Shown here piece after piece: positions 12,601 to 22,836 of a stretch of DNA of 64,000 nt (position 1 is the stretch's first letter; each line of letters begins with the position of its first letter). A program made the translations under genes and the position numbers. The notes under the pieces are model-generated. The model worked only from the letters and a program-made list of their open reading frames with translations. It did no database searches and was not told the origin of the DNA. The DNA comes from Mercenaria mercenaria (taxonomy: Eukaryota > Mollusca > Bivalvia > Venerida > Veneridae), in assembly GCF_021730395.1 (NCBI RefSeq), contig NC_069375.1:16329001-16393000 (forward strand), given 5' to 3'.

Positions 12601-12713
12601 TTATACATACCTTGCCTACAAGGAACTAGTTCGCTATATGGATATAAGGAACCTCGGTTATAAGGAACAATTTTTAGAGGTCCGAAGCTGTTCCTTATAA
12701 GCGAGGTTTACTG
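9684..12713 (+). mobile_element. pogo/Tigger-like non-autonomous DNA element flanked by TA
   Basis: The left terminus CAGTAAACCTCACTTATAAG recurs inverted at the right end with a single mismatch over about 24 bases. TA flanks both sides (9682-9683 and 12714-12715). GGTTATAAGGAAC is repeated subterminally on both sides (9728-9830 and 12655-12670). This terminus type and TA duplication are known for pogo/Tigger elements of the Tc1-mariner group. There is no transposase frame. About 1.9 kb of the interior is a second, nested tandem-repeat element (10477-12363). Confidence 0.85.
10477..12363 (+). mobile_element. Tandem-repeat element with CCCCGCC inverted ends, copy 1, nested
   Basis: It starts ACAAGAG plus a hairpin (GCCATGTTAGACATGGC) and CACCCCGCCGA, and ends TTCGCCTTTGGCGGGGGGAT, so the termini are short inverted repeats. 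A unique part (10500-11250) is followed by about two units of some 160 bp around GTGACCTTGACCTTAGACC (11290-11660) and four units of 155-156 bp around ATGCTCCGGACAAA (11654-12290). A GGACGGACGGACG run comes at about 12299. Open frames in the core are only read-outs of the repeat period. A second copy is at 25677-27256. Confidence 0.75.
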
Positions 12714-13390
12714 TAATTTGAAATAATTTGGTATAGGACTATTAGATGATGCCACATACCAAATGTCAAAAACCTACCTACTTTTAGAGTTTTTCCTATA
12801 TAAGTTTATGTTAACCATATGACCCCTAGGGCGGTGCTATATTTGACCCTAGGGGGATAATTTGAAATAATTTGGTATAGGACTATTAGATGATGCCACA
12901 TACCTAATATCAAAGCCCTAGCTACCGTGGTTTTAGACAAGAAGATTTTTAAGTTTTTCCATTTGGTTCTGCATGGATTTCAATTCTTTGGGTACTTTTG
13001 ATAAAGGGGCACCCAAGGATCATTTCTGTGAAGTTTAGTGAAATTCTGCCCAGTTGTTTTGAAAAAGATTTTTGAATTTTACAATATAGCCATATAGGGA
13101 AAATAAGCCCTGCCCCACAGCAGGCATGTTTTTTACCAAAACAGAATGACTTTTGGTAAAGGGTCACCTAGAGATCATGTCTATAAAATATTTTTGAAAT
13201 CAAGCTAAGAGTTTCTGACAAGATGATTTTAAGGTATTTCCTTAAGGTTGCCATGGCAACCAGAGTTCTTCATGGAATTAAATTCTTTGGGCAATTCTGA
13301 AATGGGGCCACACAAGAATCATTCCTGTGAAGATTGGTGTAAATCTGCCCAGTGGTTCTGAAGAAGATGTTTTTTACAAACACGACACAC
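12714..13390 (+). repeat. Tandem array, CAAAGCCCTGGGC family, right part
   Basis: The array cut at 9682 continues here: TAATTTGAAATAATTTGG follows directly on the pogo-like element and recurs intact at 12852-12870. The array then grades into related units with TTCTTTGGGCAATTCTG and CTGTGAAGATTGGTG. No gene. Confidence 0.65.
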
Positions 13391-13743
13391 GACGGACTTC
13401 AAACGGTAACAATAACTCTGGAATTACATACAAAAGTAGTTTCATTTTTAAGTTTCTGAAGTAACTGTTAACAGATATTATGGAGCCATTAATATTCATA
13501 AAGGACTCATTTTTAGTGGATTTTGTAGTTTTAGCAATATACAAACCAAAAACATTTTTATTCATTTGATCTTAAAAACTTCTTCTCCGCAAATTTATAT
13601 CTCCATAAAATAGTATTTTTGGATAAAACCTTGAAATTTGACTGCCACGAGATTAATTGCTTTTCAGTACATTATCATTAAAAGAATTTTGTTTACACAT
13701 ACACCATGTAAACAAACTGAAATTTCAAATCTCTTTGCCATAC
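13391..13743. other. No gene seen
   Basis: AT-rich sequence between the tandem array and the last VWC-type exon remnant. Nothing recognisable. Confidence 0.4.
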
Positions 13744-13861
13744 CTTTCTGTACACTTGTACTGTCCACCATTACATCTATACATTCACAATTATATTTAC
13801 ACCCATCTGTCCTGATGATGCAGCCCCTTATTTGTAGACTTGACCATTTTATAATTGTAAT
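13744..13861 (-). pseudogene. Decayed VWC type-A half-module exon (A6)
   Basis: The minus strand holds the landmarks of a VWC first half: NGQVYK, then GCKYNCECID, then GGQYKCTER, ending at a good GTATGG donor. The pieces lie in different frames, with at least two one-base shifts and an in-frame TAA where CAA (Gln) would fit. The acceptor also looks lost: the place where A3 has TTCTATTCAG reads TTCTATTGGT. This is a dead exon. Together with 16469, 19997, 21734 and 30725 it belongs to a series of duplicated type-A exons. Confidence 0.6.
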
Positions 13862-14211
13862 TGACCAATAGAAAGCCTGCACCATCTTCAACTTTTGTTT
13901 TTGTAACTTTGGACCTAGGTTTAACACTAGTATGGTAAGAACCATTAAAGCTGAATGGCTTCCTAAAACAAAGATTTCTGTAAAACTAGGAAAATATCTT
14001 GAAACTGAAAACCTTCAAGGCAGAATATTTCAGTGAAGTATGTATAGAAGCAAAATCTGCAGAAAATTATAAATCAGAGTGTGCCTTTGCAATGCAGTAT
14101 TGTCCTGTTGGAAGCTAGTGACATATGGACCTTCTTGGAACGTGCTGATCCTTCGAAGCCAGAACCAGTCTGATATGGTACCAGTCCACCAACAATGATG
14201 TAGCCACTAGT
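13862..14211. other. No gene seen
   Basis: Likely intron of the VWC-type locus. No repeat or coding signal that I can name. Confidence 0.35.
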
Positions 14212-14730
14212 TACTGGTGTTGGTTTAATGATTGGATTTATTGTTTACTAGCTGTATCCTAGTGGATAGACTGTAGCAGGAGTTTTACCAATGTTACGAT
14301 CTGATATCAAACAACACGAGTGCGCAGGGTCAGCACTCCAAGGACAAGATGAAGGTGGAAGCAGTGGACATCTGGCACTCCTGTTGTTATAGAGTTAACC
14401 TTCACAGCAAATTTCTTTACTCTATCACCTGTATTTGCAAATGGAAATATTATTTTGTGGTTGTTTAGTAATTATTGTAATTCTTTTGTTTTCCTAAATC
14501 CACATAAAAACTCCTTACCAGGCAGAGATACCTTAAAATACACCTAAAATTTGGAAGTACCATCTATGTTGTTCCAAAGAAAAGTGGTCTTGGTTTTTCC
14601 CTACAGTCAATTATAAAAAAAGTTACAATATAAGTTATTTATAGTAACAAGGGAAGTTAATCTTTAACAAAAACAATGTAAGTCCACACAAAAATCCTTA
14701 CTAGGTAGAGATTGGTCAAAATACATAAAC
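14212..14730 (+). repeat. Chimeric partial copy of the CCCCGCC-type element
   Basis: A head of about 190 bp (from GATTGGATTTATTGTTTACT to TGTTATAGAGTTAACC) is joined to sequence that matches 10795-11125 of the nested element (AAATTTCTTTACTCTA onward). The same head and junction recur nearly unchanged at 31135-31430, so the chimera arose once and then multiplied. Confidence 0.7.
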
Positions 14731-15560
14731 TAGAGCTGTCACAGGAGACAGCGTGCTCGACTGTTTTGATGCCAGATAGTGAAACTGGGCACATCAGAGG
14801 AAACTGGAGCTGTCACTCAAGTGTTTAATGACTCCGATGGTGGATGAAGATAGCTTGAGTATATGTCAGAAATATTAAGTAATAAGAGATAAAATGTATC
14901 AAAACACCATATAAGTATAATTCTAAACAAAAAGGGGGCATTATTCATAAAATATTGGTGTAAGACTTATGCACCTTGTGTCATATGATGTGGATGATGA
15001 TGTGGAACAACTACCGCAAGTTTGAATCAAATGCATTAAGTAATTATACTGTAATAACTGAGATATAGTGAAAATGCATCAAAAGTAACCTTAGTTTCTA
15101 TGTAAAGGGGCATAAGATGTGGGTGATGATGTTGAACAAGTATTTTAAGTTTGAATCAAATCCATTCAGTAACAAAAAAGATAGAGTAAAAGTGCATTAA
15201 AACTTTAATCTGAAATTCTAAACAGAAAGGGGGTTTAATTCATGACAAAGTTTTTGATGTGGAACAACTACCGCAAGTTTGAATCAAATGCATTAAGTAA
15301 TTATACTGTAATAACTGAGATATAGTGAAAATGCACCAAAAGTAACCTTAGTTTCTATGTAAAGGGGCATAAGATGTGGGTGATGATGTTGAACAAGTAT
15401 TTTAAGTTTGAATCAGATCCATTCAGTAATAACAGAGATAGAGTGAAAGTGCATCAAAACTTTAACCTGAAATTCTAAGTGGAAAGGGGAGATAAATCAT
15501 GAAATACTGGTTACAGGGTTATGGCCCTCATGTCAGATGATGTGGGTGATGATAAAGTTT
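14731..15560 (+). repeat. AGAGCTGTC-hairpin element with a 257-bp tandem duplication
   Basis: It starts with AGAGCTGTC followed at once by its hairpin partner GACAGC (14733-14752). Units around GTGGGTGATGATGTTGAACA follow. A block starting at 15001 is repeated at 15258 (offset 257) with few changes. No protein coding. Confidence 0.6.
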
Positions 15561-16440
15561 GAATCAAATCCATCAGTTATCACAGAGATAAGAAGAAAAA
15601 AGAGAAAGTTTAAAAAAACTTTAACCAAGGGTGGGAAACTGAAGGACGCCAACACAGGGTCGAATAGGATAGCTCTCCTTATACGTCAAAGTCAAGCTAA
15701 AAATGGAGATGCTAAACAATTTAAAATAAAGCAATATTTGAAATTCAAGGGCCCATAACTCTGGTGTCCAATCAAGCCAAACATCAAAGTTTACTAAGAT
15801 CTTAAAGTTATACACATACTATATAAATATTAATTAGAACTAAAATGGACATGGTAAGAGGGAAAACAATGTGAAATAAAGCAAGTTTTGTAACTCAAGG
15901 GTGCATAACTCTGGTCCTACTAGTCTGATTGATTTCATAACCAAAGTTATCCAAGATCTTATAGTTATAGACATTGTGTGTAAATATGACCTGAATTGAA
16001 ATGAAAGGACTACAGTGTAGCCAAGGCAAAATATAGCAATTTTCAAGGGCACTCATCTTTGATCCTACTACTCCGGTTCTGCTCAAAATTGGACTTTTCT
16101 GACATACTGAAGTCATAAACATTCTATATTTATAAATATGGTTAGGACTGGTGAAAAAATGAAGGTGCTGGAGTGTAAACAAAGTGAAATATAGCAAATT
16201 TTGTCAATCAATGGCACATAACTCTGGATATACAAATCCGATCTAGCCCATAATGGAACTCATCCGAGGTCTTGTGACCAAAAACATTGTGACTTAAGTT
16301 TGATTAGGTTGGCTCCAGAACTGTGGATGCTAGGGTGTAAACATACTAATGTGAACTGACAGGCGGATGACATACAGGCAACGGAAGTTCATCGATACTT
16401 ATAGCTCACCATGAGCCTTTGGCTCAAATTAGCTAAAAAG
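15561..16440 (+). repeat. 148-bp tandem units, GGGCCCATAACTCTGG family
   Basis: Units marked by AAGGGCCCATAACTCTGG or variants start near 15749, 15897, 16045 and 16208, so the period is 148 bp with one longer unit. The block ends in CACCATGAGCCTTTGGCTCA, a hairpin of the same kind as in the GCTCACCT elements. Confidence 0.6.
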
Positions 16441-16468
16441 CTCATGATAAACACTGGCTTAAACATAC

Positions 16469-16567
16469 CTTTTATCTCATCTGTATTATCAAGGCATTCC
16501 GATGAATAATCATAACCGTCATCAATTATCTGTCCCTGATACACAAGCATTCCTTTGTATATACAAC
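16469..16567 (-). CDS. VWC type-A half-module exon (A5), open
   Basis: A strong acceptor (TTTTTTCTTCAG) leads into a 99-base exon on the minus strand that ends at a GTATGT donor. It completes a codon with two bases, as exon A3 does, then reads 32 codons starting CIYKGMLVYQGQIIDDG and ending SSECLDNTDEIK plus one base. The C-x-Y-K-G-x-x-x-Y-x-G start followed by D-D-G matches the first half of a VWC domain. The G-C pair after the Trp position is replaced (GYDY), so it is a divergent module. VWC modules are secreted and bind growth factors or matrix. No stop or shift occurs here. The exon may belong to the same gene as A3. Confidence 0.55.
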
Positions 16568-16599
16568 CTGAAGAAAAAACAAGAAGCTGCGTTCAATAA

Positions 16600-17215
16600 A
16601 CGCTGGATGCCCCCGGTGGCATCCTTGTCGATACAAAGCAACCCAAGTCCAAAACGAGGTCAAGTTCAAGGTCAAACTGAGGTCAGGTGATGTCTGAAGA
16701 TAAGGAATGGTCAGAGGTTACATTTGCATTAGTATCAATTCATTCTAGTAAGGGGTATTGATGCTAGACCAAACGGTCCCATTTGGTTAACCAAGAGATG
16801 GCCCATATAAAGCAACCTAAGTCCAAAATAAAGTCAAGGTCAAGATCAAACTGAGGTCAGGTGATGTCTGAAGATAAGGAATGGTCACAGGTTACATCTG
16901 TATTAGTATCAAGTCATTCTAGTAAGGGGTATTGATGCTAGACGAAACAGTCCCATTTGGTTAACCAAGAAATGGCCCATATAAAGCAACCTAAGTCCAA
17001 AATGAGGTCAAGGTCAAACTGAGGTCAGGTGATGTCTGAAGATGAGGAATGGTCACAGGTTACATCTGCATTAGTATCAAGTCATTCTAGTAAGGGATAT
17101 TGATGCTAGACGAAACGGTCCCATTTGGTTAACCTCGTACGGACGGACGAACGGACGGACGGACGGACAGGACGATCACTATATGCCTCCCGCATCAGTA
17201 GATGCCAGGGGCATA
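16600..17215 (+). repeat. 174-bp tandem array ending in a GGAC run
   Basis: Three units of 173-175 bp are marked by AAGCAACCTAAGTCCAAAAT (16636, 16810, 16984). They also share AACTGAGGTCAGGTGATGTC and TCATTCTAGTAAGGGGTATT. A GGACGGACGAACGGACGGAC run follows at about 17146, and then CCTCCCGCATCAGTAGATGC. Confidence 0.75.
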
Positions 17216-17298
17216 AAAACATCATAATTATGTTCGATGTTACAGCAAGCTCCTGTCCTAAAATGACAACACATAGCTTTCTGTAATGAAAAATAAAG

Positions 17299-17575
17299 TA
17301 GAGCTGTCACAGGAGTGACGAATACAGCCTTGTCACAAAAGAAAGCCAAACCTCAAAATCAATACAGGTCATCTACTGGTCATGATCAACCTCCTTATTA
17401 AGTTTCGTGATCCTAGGCCCAAGCGTACACAAGTTATTTTCCAGAAATGATTGAACTGTTCTGGGTCACTGTGACCTTAACCCTTGACCTACTGACCTCA
17501 AAATCAAACTTGACCTGTATTTTATGTTATTATATGTTCTAAAAATAACCTGAATTTCATTGGCCGAAACCGCTC
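17299..17575 (+). repeat. AGAGCTGTCAC-hairpin repeat fragment
   Basis: It begins AGAGCTGTCACAGGAGTGAC, which contains the hairpin GTCAC...GTGAC. It continues with TGATCAACCTCCTTATTAAG and GGGTCACTGTGACCTT. A related fragment lies at 18467-18720. Confidence 0.55.
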
Positions 17576-18343
17576 ATCATCTTTCAAAATATATTTCATG
17601 TTTACTGGTTAGTGGGTTTTCCCCATTAAACATTACTTTCTAAAAATAGAATGGAAGTTGAACTGACATGTAGCTGTAGTTACATTAATATAAACAATTG
17701 AAAATCCAGCTACAGGTGTTACTCTAGCCAATCATAACTTGCTACAATCAGCTACAATATATTTCAGCGATAACTTAAATCAAAGCCTTGAGATGTCTGG
17801 TGGTTGCGGGTTTTGCTAGAGTTATTTTCATTTTAAATGCCAATCTATAAATATACAAGAATAAGAAACAAATACTAATGTGCCTCATATCTAAGATAAA
17901 CTCTGCCTGACCTTACATGAACAGCTGGAAGTCAGTGATGTAACCACGGGCTGGAATACCTAATCATTGACAGATCTTATATAATCTAAATGGTAAGTGT
18001 GAATGGATAGAGGATGAATAAGAACTGCTTGATCATTGATAATTCTTCCGCATTGTTCATGAATGGGACTACTTTGTGCAGCACATGAAAAAATTCCTTT
18101 GGATGTGATTTGGAATCAAATAAAGATGCTACATGATTGTCAGAAATACACTTAACTTTGGTAGCGGGATAAACCCGCAACCAAAAACTGTATACACACT
18201 GAATGATTCCAGGAAATTTAAGTGTCTTCATTTAATTAATCATTATTACATTTTCGCACAGTTATTGCTACTTTCAAACATTAAATATGTTGCAGCAAAT
18301 ACTTGTTACTTATTCATATACCTGAACACATATAATAAAACAG
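17576..18343. other. No supported gene
   Basis: Probably intronic. A minus-strand frame at 17986-18231 (with SKSHPKEFFHVLHKVVPF) has protein-like composition, but no convincing acceptor, donor or known motif. Confidence 0.3.
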
Positions 18344-18466
18344 TTATTGACTCTTGAGCCATTGGATATGATGTGATATTCACTGGAAGATGGCAATATT
18401 GACCGAGGCCATATTGCCATCTTCCAGTGAATATCACATCATATCCAATGACTCAAGAGTCAATAA
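18344..18466. repeat. Near-perfect foldback palindrome, 55-bp arms
   Basis: The arm TTATTGACTCTTGAG...CATTGGATATGATGTGATAT returns as its complement, with one mismatch, around a loop of about 11 bases (TGACCGAGGC). It is similar in build to the foldback at 3311 but unrelated in sequence. Confidence 0.9.
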
Positions 18467-18720
18467 TTGTATAATGTTATACAAGTGTACCAAAATTAAT
18501 GATTCTAGACCTAAGCATTTTCAAGTTATCATCCAGAAATCATTTAACAGTTCCTGCTCATTGTAACCTTGACCTTTGACCTACAGACCTCAATATCGAA
18601 CATGACCTATATTTTATGGTGTTACGCCTGTGTAAATCTGTCAAACCTTTCAGTAGTTCTTGTCTGGAAACCATTAAAATCAACGGACAGACAGACCAAC
18701 CAACTGACGAACCAAAGCTC
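18467..18720 (+). repeat. Repeat fragment related to 17299-17575
   Basis: It shares CTAGACCTAAGCATTTTCAAG, TGACCTTTGACCTACAGACC and a short GGACAGACAGACC run with the earlier fragment and with the general family of GGAC-ending repeats. Confidence 0.5.
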
Positions 18721-19687
18721 ATAAAACGTTATAATAACTTCCATACACGGACTGCCAGTAGGGGACAGGGATGAGCTAAGGTCCACAGGAATTGCTTGAG
18801 TCAGCCTTGGTACTGGAGTCATTGATGCTAAGGGTAGTACTTGATTTATAGTATTATTTTCAGCAGATTCACATTACTATATCACATTACAATTACATAT
18901 GAATATCAAAATCTAGTCTTCTACAGTATTCCCAGACTTTTTTTTATAAAACAAAACTTTGATCTGAATGATAAACAAGTTTAAAGTCAATACCTCATAT
19001 TGTTATTGGGTTATACTGTGAACAAGAAATATGATAGACTGACAGACAGACATATGGACATACAAAAGGACAGGCAGATGCACCATCAGATGGTACATCT
19101 ACTTTTCAAAAATTAAAGACAGAACCATGAAAGTCAGTAATATTTATGTTTAACACAGCTGCTTTGTTTGATGCAGTGCCGTTCCAACAGATGATCTTGG
19201 TCTCATTCCTGAAATGTTTCAAAATGTCTGCATGGGTTTTCCATGTACAATATTCAGGTAATACTACGAAAGTATAGAGAAAAGTATTAAATGCTCCCCT
19301 TTTCTTCCCTGGTGAAAAGTTATAAAAATTATTAACCAAATATATAAAAACACTATAACCATTTCTTTAAGTAAGAACTGCTGGCCTGACTTCTCTTGTA
19401 TAAATGAAAATTGTAGTAAGAAACAAATACAAGCATAAAGGCAGGAATAAATAGTCCCTGTACTTTTCTACTGCAAAACGGACATACTGATTCTCTATAA
19501 GAATACTGTTAACATAGTTAGACTGCTACTTTATTCCAACAAATTAAATGAACACTTAATAATCCTTTTTCATCTGCTATATTACTTTACGTCTGTGTAA
19601 CAATAATATTTTTTCCACAGACAACCCTAAAAAATCTTGTTTTTTAGCTTCACCTGCACATATAGAATACACAATCATACAATTTAC
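18721..19687. other. No supported gene
   Basis: Contains another short GACAGACAGACATATGGACA run at 19030-19075. A minus-strand frame at 19106-19339 (with NETKIICWNGTASNKAAV) is plausible as coding but has no clear splice context. Otherwise empty. Confidence 0.3.
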
Positions 19688-19846
19688 CTGCTATGGTCCC
19701 AGTAGGTTCAGGAGCAACCACTATACCAATGGTTTGTTTCAGAGGGATCAAACAACTTGGTACCCAGCAGCATGAGGCCCTCGGAGGGATCTTTTGGGTC
19801 AGGACCCAGTACACAGCTTTGTTGGATAGTAGCATGCATTGCAAAT
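19688..19846 (-). pseudogene. VWC type-B half-module exon with a frameshift (B4)
   Basis: The minus strand runs from an acceptor (GACACTGCAG) to a GTAAATTG donor, 159 bases. The first part reads SCVLGPDPKDPSEG and the second part reads CCWVPSCLIP followed by a Pro/Thr linker (VAPEPTGTIAG). These match the C-x-x-x-x-D-P ... C-C-x-x-P-x-C second half of a VWC module. The two parts are one base out of frame, and the extra A lies directly before TGCTGC (Cys-Cys). Entry phase agrees with the other type-B exons. It pairs with exon A4 upstream. Confidence 0.6.
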
Positions 19847-19996
19847 CTGCAGTGTCATAAATATATAAGATCATTTAAGGTCTGTCTTGTGGCAGCTGAA
19901 AGCCATGTCAGATATGAGAAATTAATTATACAGTATTTGGTTTAATTTTATAAAGAAATGAAACTCTGACAAAACAGACTAATGAGCACATTCAAC

Positions 19997-20110
19997 TTTC
20001 CTTTGTTTATATGTGTATATGTTTTTGTTACATTTGCCACACAAACATTGTTACAGCCATCATACCACAATTGTCCTTCCTGGTATGTACTTCTTTGTAT
20101 ACACATACAT
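19997..20110 (-). pseudogene. VWC type-A half-module exon with a frameshift (A4)
   Basis: The acceptor ATATTTGCAG opens a 114-base exon, one base shorter than the open exon A3. The start reads VCVYKEVHT in the frame expected from the entry phase. After a one-base loss it reads TYQEGQLWYDGCNNVCV. The W-Y-D-G-C motif is the VWC first-half signature. The donor (AAA before GTTGAA) is weak. It lies upstream of B4 on the minus strand, in the order expected for one split module. Confidence 0.55.
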
Positions 20111-20198
20111 CTGCAAATATTTGGTACCAAAATATCAAAGTGCATTCTTTATACTACTTTCAATCATTCTAATTATATTTATTTGTTCACAGAAAAAA

Positions 20199-21124
20199 CT
20201 AGGGCTGTCACAGGAGTGACTAATTATACACCCAAAATGTGGCCTTGTAAAAGAAGTAAGCCAATGTCAAAGTTGAACCTTAAAATCAATTTGATCGACT
20301 ATTCGAAGAATTGATGGAAGTACAGCAAAAATCAAAATGTGGCAAAATATAGACATTGAAAAATCAGGAGTGTAAGTTCAGGAAAGATTTTATTCGTAAG
20401 AGAAGATATGAATATGTATTGCATTTTTTCATAGTTTGTTCAACCTGATACTTCGAGTTTAGATGTTTGTCAACATGTACTCCTAAAAGTTTCTACGGGA
20501 ATAAGTATGAAAGTACTTCACCCTGCATTTGAACAGTACCAGTATTACAGGTTGTGTAATTTGTTATTTTATTGTTGTTATAGGAGGCAGTGATGTACAT
20601 AGCTTTTGTTTTTGATGCATTAGGAAGCACTGAGTTATCAGTGCACCATTTTTTAATAGTGTTTATGTCAGCCTGTAGTGTACTGTGTACTTCCATTATT
20701 GATCTACCCAAGGCAGATATATTGTTGTATCATCTACAAAAATGTCAACTGGTGATTTGCCTGTGTGAAGTGGAAGGTCATTGACATACAATATGAATAG
20801 TATTGGTCCCAGACAAGAATGATAAAAGTTTCAAAGCCATATGTCAGACAGTTTACACAAAATATTAACTAGTACGAAAAACTTAACCAAGATTTGTAAG
20901 CTCAAAGGGGCCATAATTCAGCCAAAATCCTTGATTAAGTTATGCTCTCTTACCTAAAACTGGACAAGGTAATGGTACACAAGTGTTGAAAGTTTCAAAA
21001 CCTTATCTCAAAAGGTTTTGTCAAAATGTGGACTGGTTCAAAAACACTTCACCAAGGTGTGACGCCGATGCCGACACCATGGTGAGAAAGACAGCTCTAG
21101 TTATTCTTCAAATAGTCTAGCTAA
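20199..21124 (+). repeat. AGGGCTGTC-hairpin element carrying a LINE fragment
   Basis: It starts AGGGCTGTCACAGGAGTGAC and ends near GACAGCTCTAGTTATTCTTC, just after CACCATGGTGAGAAAG. The middle (about 20370-20830) is a minus-strand LINE reverse-transcriptase piece, so one element was inserted in the other. Confidence 0.5.
20370..20830 (-). mobile_element. LINE reverse-transcriptase fragment
   Basis: The minus strand reads SCLGPILFILYVNDLPLHTG and then FVDDTTIYL, the catalytic palm motif (F/Y-x-D-D) of non-LTR reverse transcriptases. It then reads KKWCTDNSVLPNASKTKAMY, and after another shift LLGVHVDKHLNSKYQ, the conserved L-G-V-x-x-D of the thumb region. It resembles CR1/Jockey-group elements. 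At least two frame shifts separate these parts, and the N-terminal endonuclease and C-terminal part are missing. Confidence 0.8.
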
Positions 21125-21258
21125 AAATTTACTACCAAATGTAAAGCATTAGTTTTTGGATCCTTTTCTTACAAACATTATCATGTCATGAAAACACGAA
21201 TGTTTGCATCAAAACCTATCACTTTAGAGAAATGTCTGGACTTAACCAGAATATTTAC

Positions 21259-21383
21259 CTGGTGTGTATGTCTGTGGTGTAAGTGTTTGTGAACAAGCAT
21301 TGCATGAGGGTTTCATGCAGCACTTGGTGGCAGGATTCTGAACCATCTTACAGTATGGCAGTGGATCCACATATCATGGGCAC
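21259..21383 (-). pseudogene. VWC type-B half-module exon with an in-frame TGA (B3)
   Basis: The acceptor TTGACAG and donor GTAAATATTC are good, and the exon is 125 bases. Its single entry base completes the AA left over from exon A3, giving Lys-Cys-Pro. A TGA codon follows, and then YVDPLPYCKMVQNPATKCC, KPSC and a linker TLTPQTYTP. This is the C-P-x-Y ... C-x-M-V-x-x-P ... C-C-x-x-P-x-C second half of VWC. The TGA is one C-to-T step from CGA (Arg), a frequent CpG change. Apart from that stop the A3-B3 pair reads as one whole VWC domain across a phase-matched intron. Confidence 0.65.
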
Positions 21384-21733
21384 CTGTCAAGTAATTGGTT
21401 TATATTTTAGGATCATTACAATTTTTAACTTCTTTTTTCATTGCCCAACTTTTAACTAGTACATGCCAGTAACTAGTCAACTGTTTAAAAACTAGACAGT
21501 ACTAGACAGAACTATCATAACTTTTGTCCAAAGTTTGACAGGGCTGCCTATCTTGTTTTCTTTCCAAAACTTTTAATGTTGAGAAACTGTTAGTTACTCA
21601 AACAGCTTTAGTACAAATTAAACTTACTGCTTTAGTATTGACTGTGTATATACACCATTAATACTCAGCACATTATGTCCCCCTACATTCAAATTTTGAA
21701 GAAGCATAAAAGGCTGTTAAATTAAGTATTTAC

Positions 21734-21848
21734 TTTTCCTGGCACTGGTACTGTACACTGTTTTCATCAATGCATGTACAGACGCAAGGACAGCCATTTT
21801 CCCAAGTAGCATCCTGTTTGTACTGGGAGCCCTTATACTCACAGTAAC
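21734..21848 (-). CDS. VWC type-A half-module exon (A3), open
   Basis: The acceptor CTATTCAG leads to a 115-base exon ending at an AAAA/GTAAAT donor. After two bases that complete a codon it reads 37 codons beginning YCEYKGSQY, then TWENGCPCVCTCID and VQYQCQE, leaving AA for the next exon. Six cysteines, the aromatic-x-G pattern and W-x-x-G-C match the first half of a von Willebrand factor C domain; such domains sit in secreted matrix proteins. The exon is undamaged. The following exon B3 continues the domain in phase but has one stop codon. Confidence 0.65.
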
Positions 21849-22676
21849 CTGAATAGAACAAATAATCTTTCTTCACTGTTTCATGATCCTATGTGTTTTC
21901 ATAAGTTTTTAATTGGATACCCCCCCACCCCCACAAAAAAAAATAGCTGAATGAGTTTATAGTTTTATTGGTTTTTTTTTCGCTCAAAATATCACATGGT
22001 ACAAGAGAATTTATAGATATAGAGAATCTTATATTCTGACAGTCCTTTCTACTTCTTGATTTTTTTAATTATACAAGGTGGTCCCCAGCTACTTTATGTA
22101 CCATTCTAACACCACACAAATTAATTGCTATATAAAGATATAACAAACAGCCTATATATGAATCTTTGATAAAATATGGTTGGCTGATAGTATTACATTT
22201 TACCCCTATGATTGTAACATAAGAGATTCTACTTCTGTTCCATTACATACATCCCACACCAAACGATTGTAACCAACATTTCAAAAACTTTATTATGATA
22301 CAATGTTGTACTGACTTATGTGCAGGGTCATAAAACACGTTTTGATCTCTACAAACTAATTAGCTCAGTTATGATTCAGCAGTGATGTCATAAAAGAATG
22401 ACAAAGCATAATGTCATAATGATGTGACATCATACAAAAGTTAAGCTCCCAACACTGGGTCAAGTAACAAAAGTTGATGATTCTGTTGATAAATAGTTTG
22501 TGAGCTGTTTGATTATTAGTTTATAAATTCTTCTCAAAATTATGTTAAAAAAACAAGTTTCTAAAAGTTTGGTTTGCTATGCAACACTTTTTAACCATGG
22601 GCGTAAATTGTAACAGCATGTGATCCAAATGACGTATTACGCTGAAAATGTAGTACTGTCAAATGTGAATAATCTG
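21849..22676. other. No gene seen
   Basis: Likely intron between exons B2 and A3. It contains a C/A-rich simple patch near 21920-21945. No other signal. Confidence 0.4.
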
Positions 22677-22836
22677 TGTTGTTAGAATCGAAATAATAAG
22701 CATATTCCAATAATTTTATCAGTTAATACAATATGGACAGTCGTTTGGATGCAATAATTAAATCACTTGTGCTATGCACTTGTGATTTAATTATGATGCA
22801 TCCAAACTCCTGCCCATATTTTATTAATTATTCTAA
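22677..22836. repeat. Foldback element with GTTAGAAT ends
   Basis: Arms from ATATGGACAGTCGTTTGGAT through AATTAAATCACTTGTG pair with their complement at 22780-22825 around a few-base loop, with scattered mismatches. GTTAGAATCGAAATAATAAG at the left and TTATTCTAACAC at the right extend the symmetry. Confidence 0.7.

Noticed and set aside
17986-18231. Possible host exon with SKSHPKEFFHVLHKVVPF
   Set aside because: No convincing acceptor or donor and no family recognised; left as an unsupported frame.
19106-19339. Possible exon with NETKIICWNGTASNKAAV
   Set aside because: Splice context is weak and nothing ties it to the VWC modules.
21370-21375. TGA in exon B3 as a selenocysteine codon
   Set aside because: The codon sits where Arg or a similar residue is expected, a single C-to-T change explains it, neighbouring exons are also broken, and no downstream SECIS-like structure was seen.
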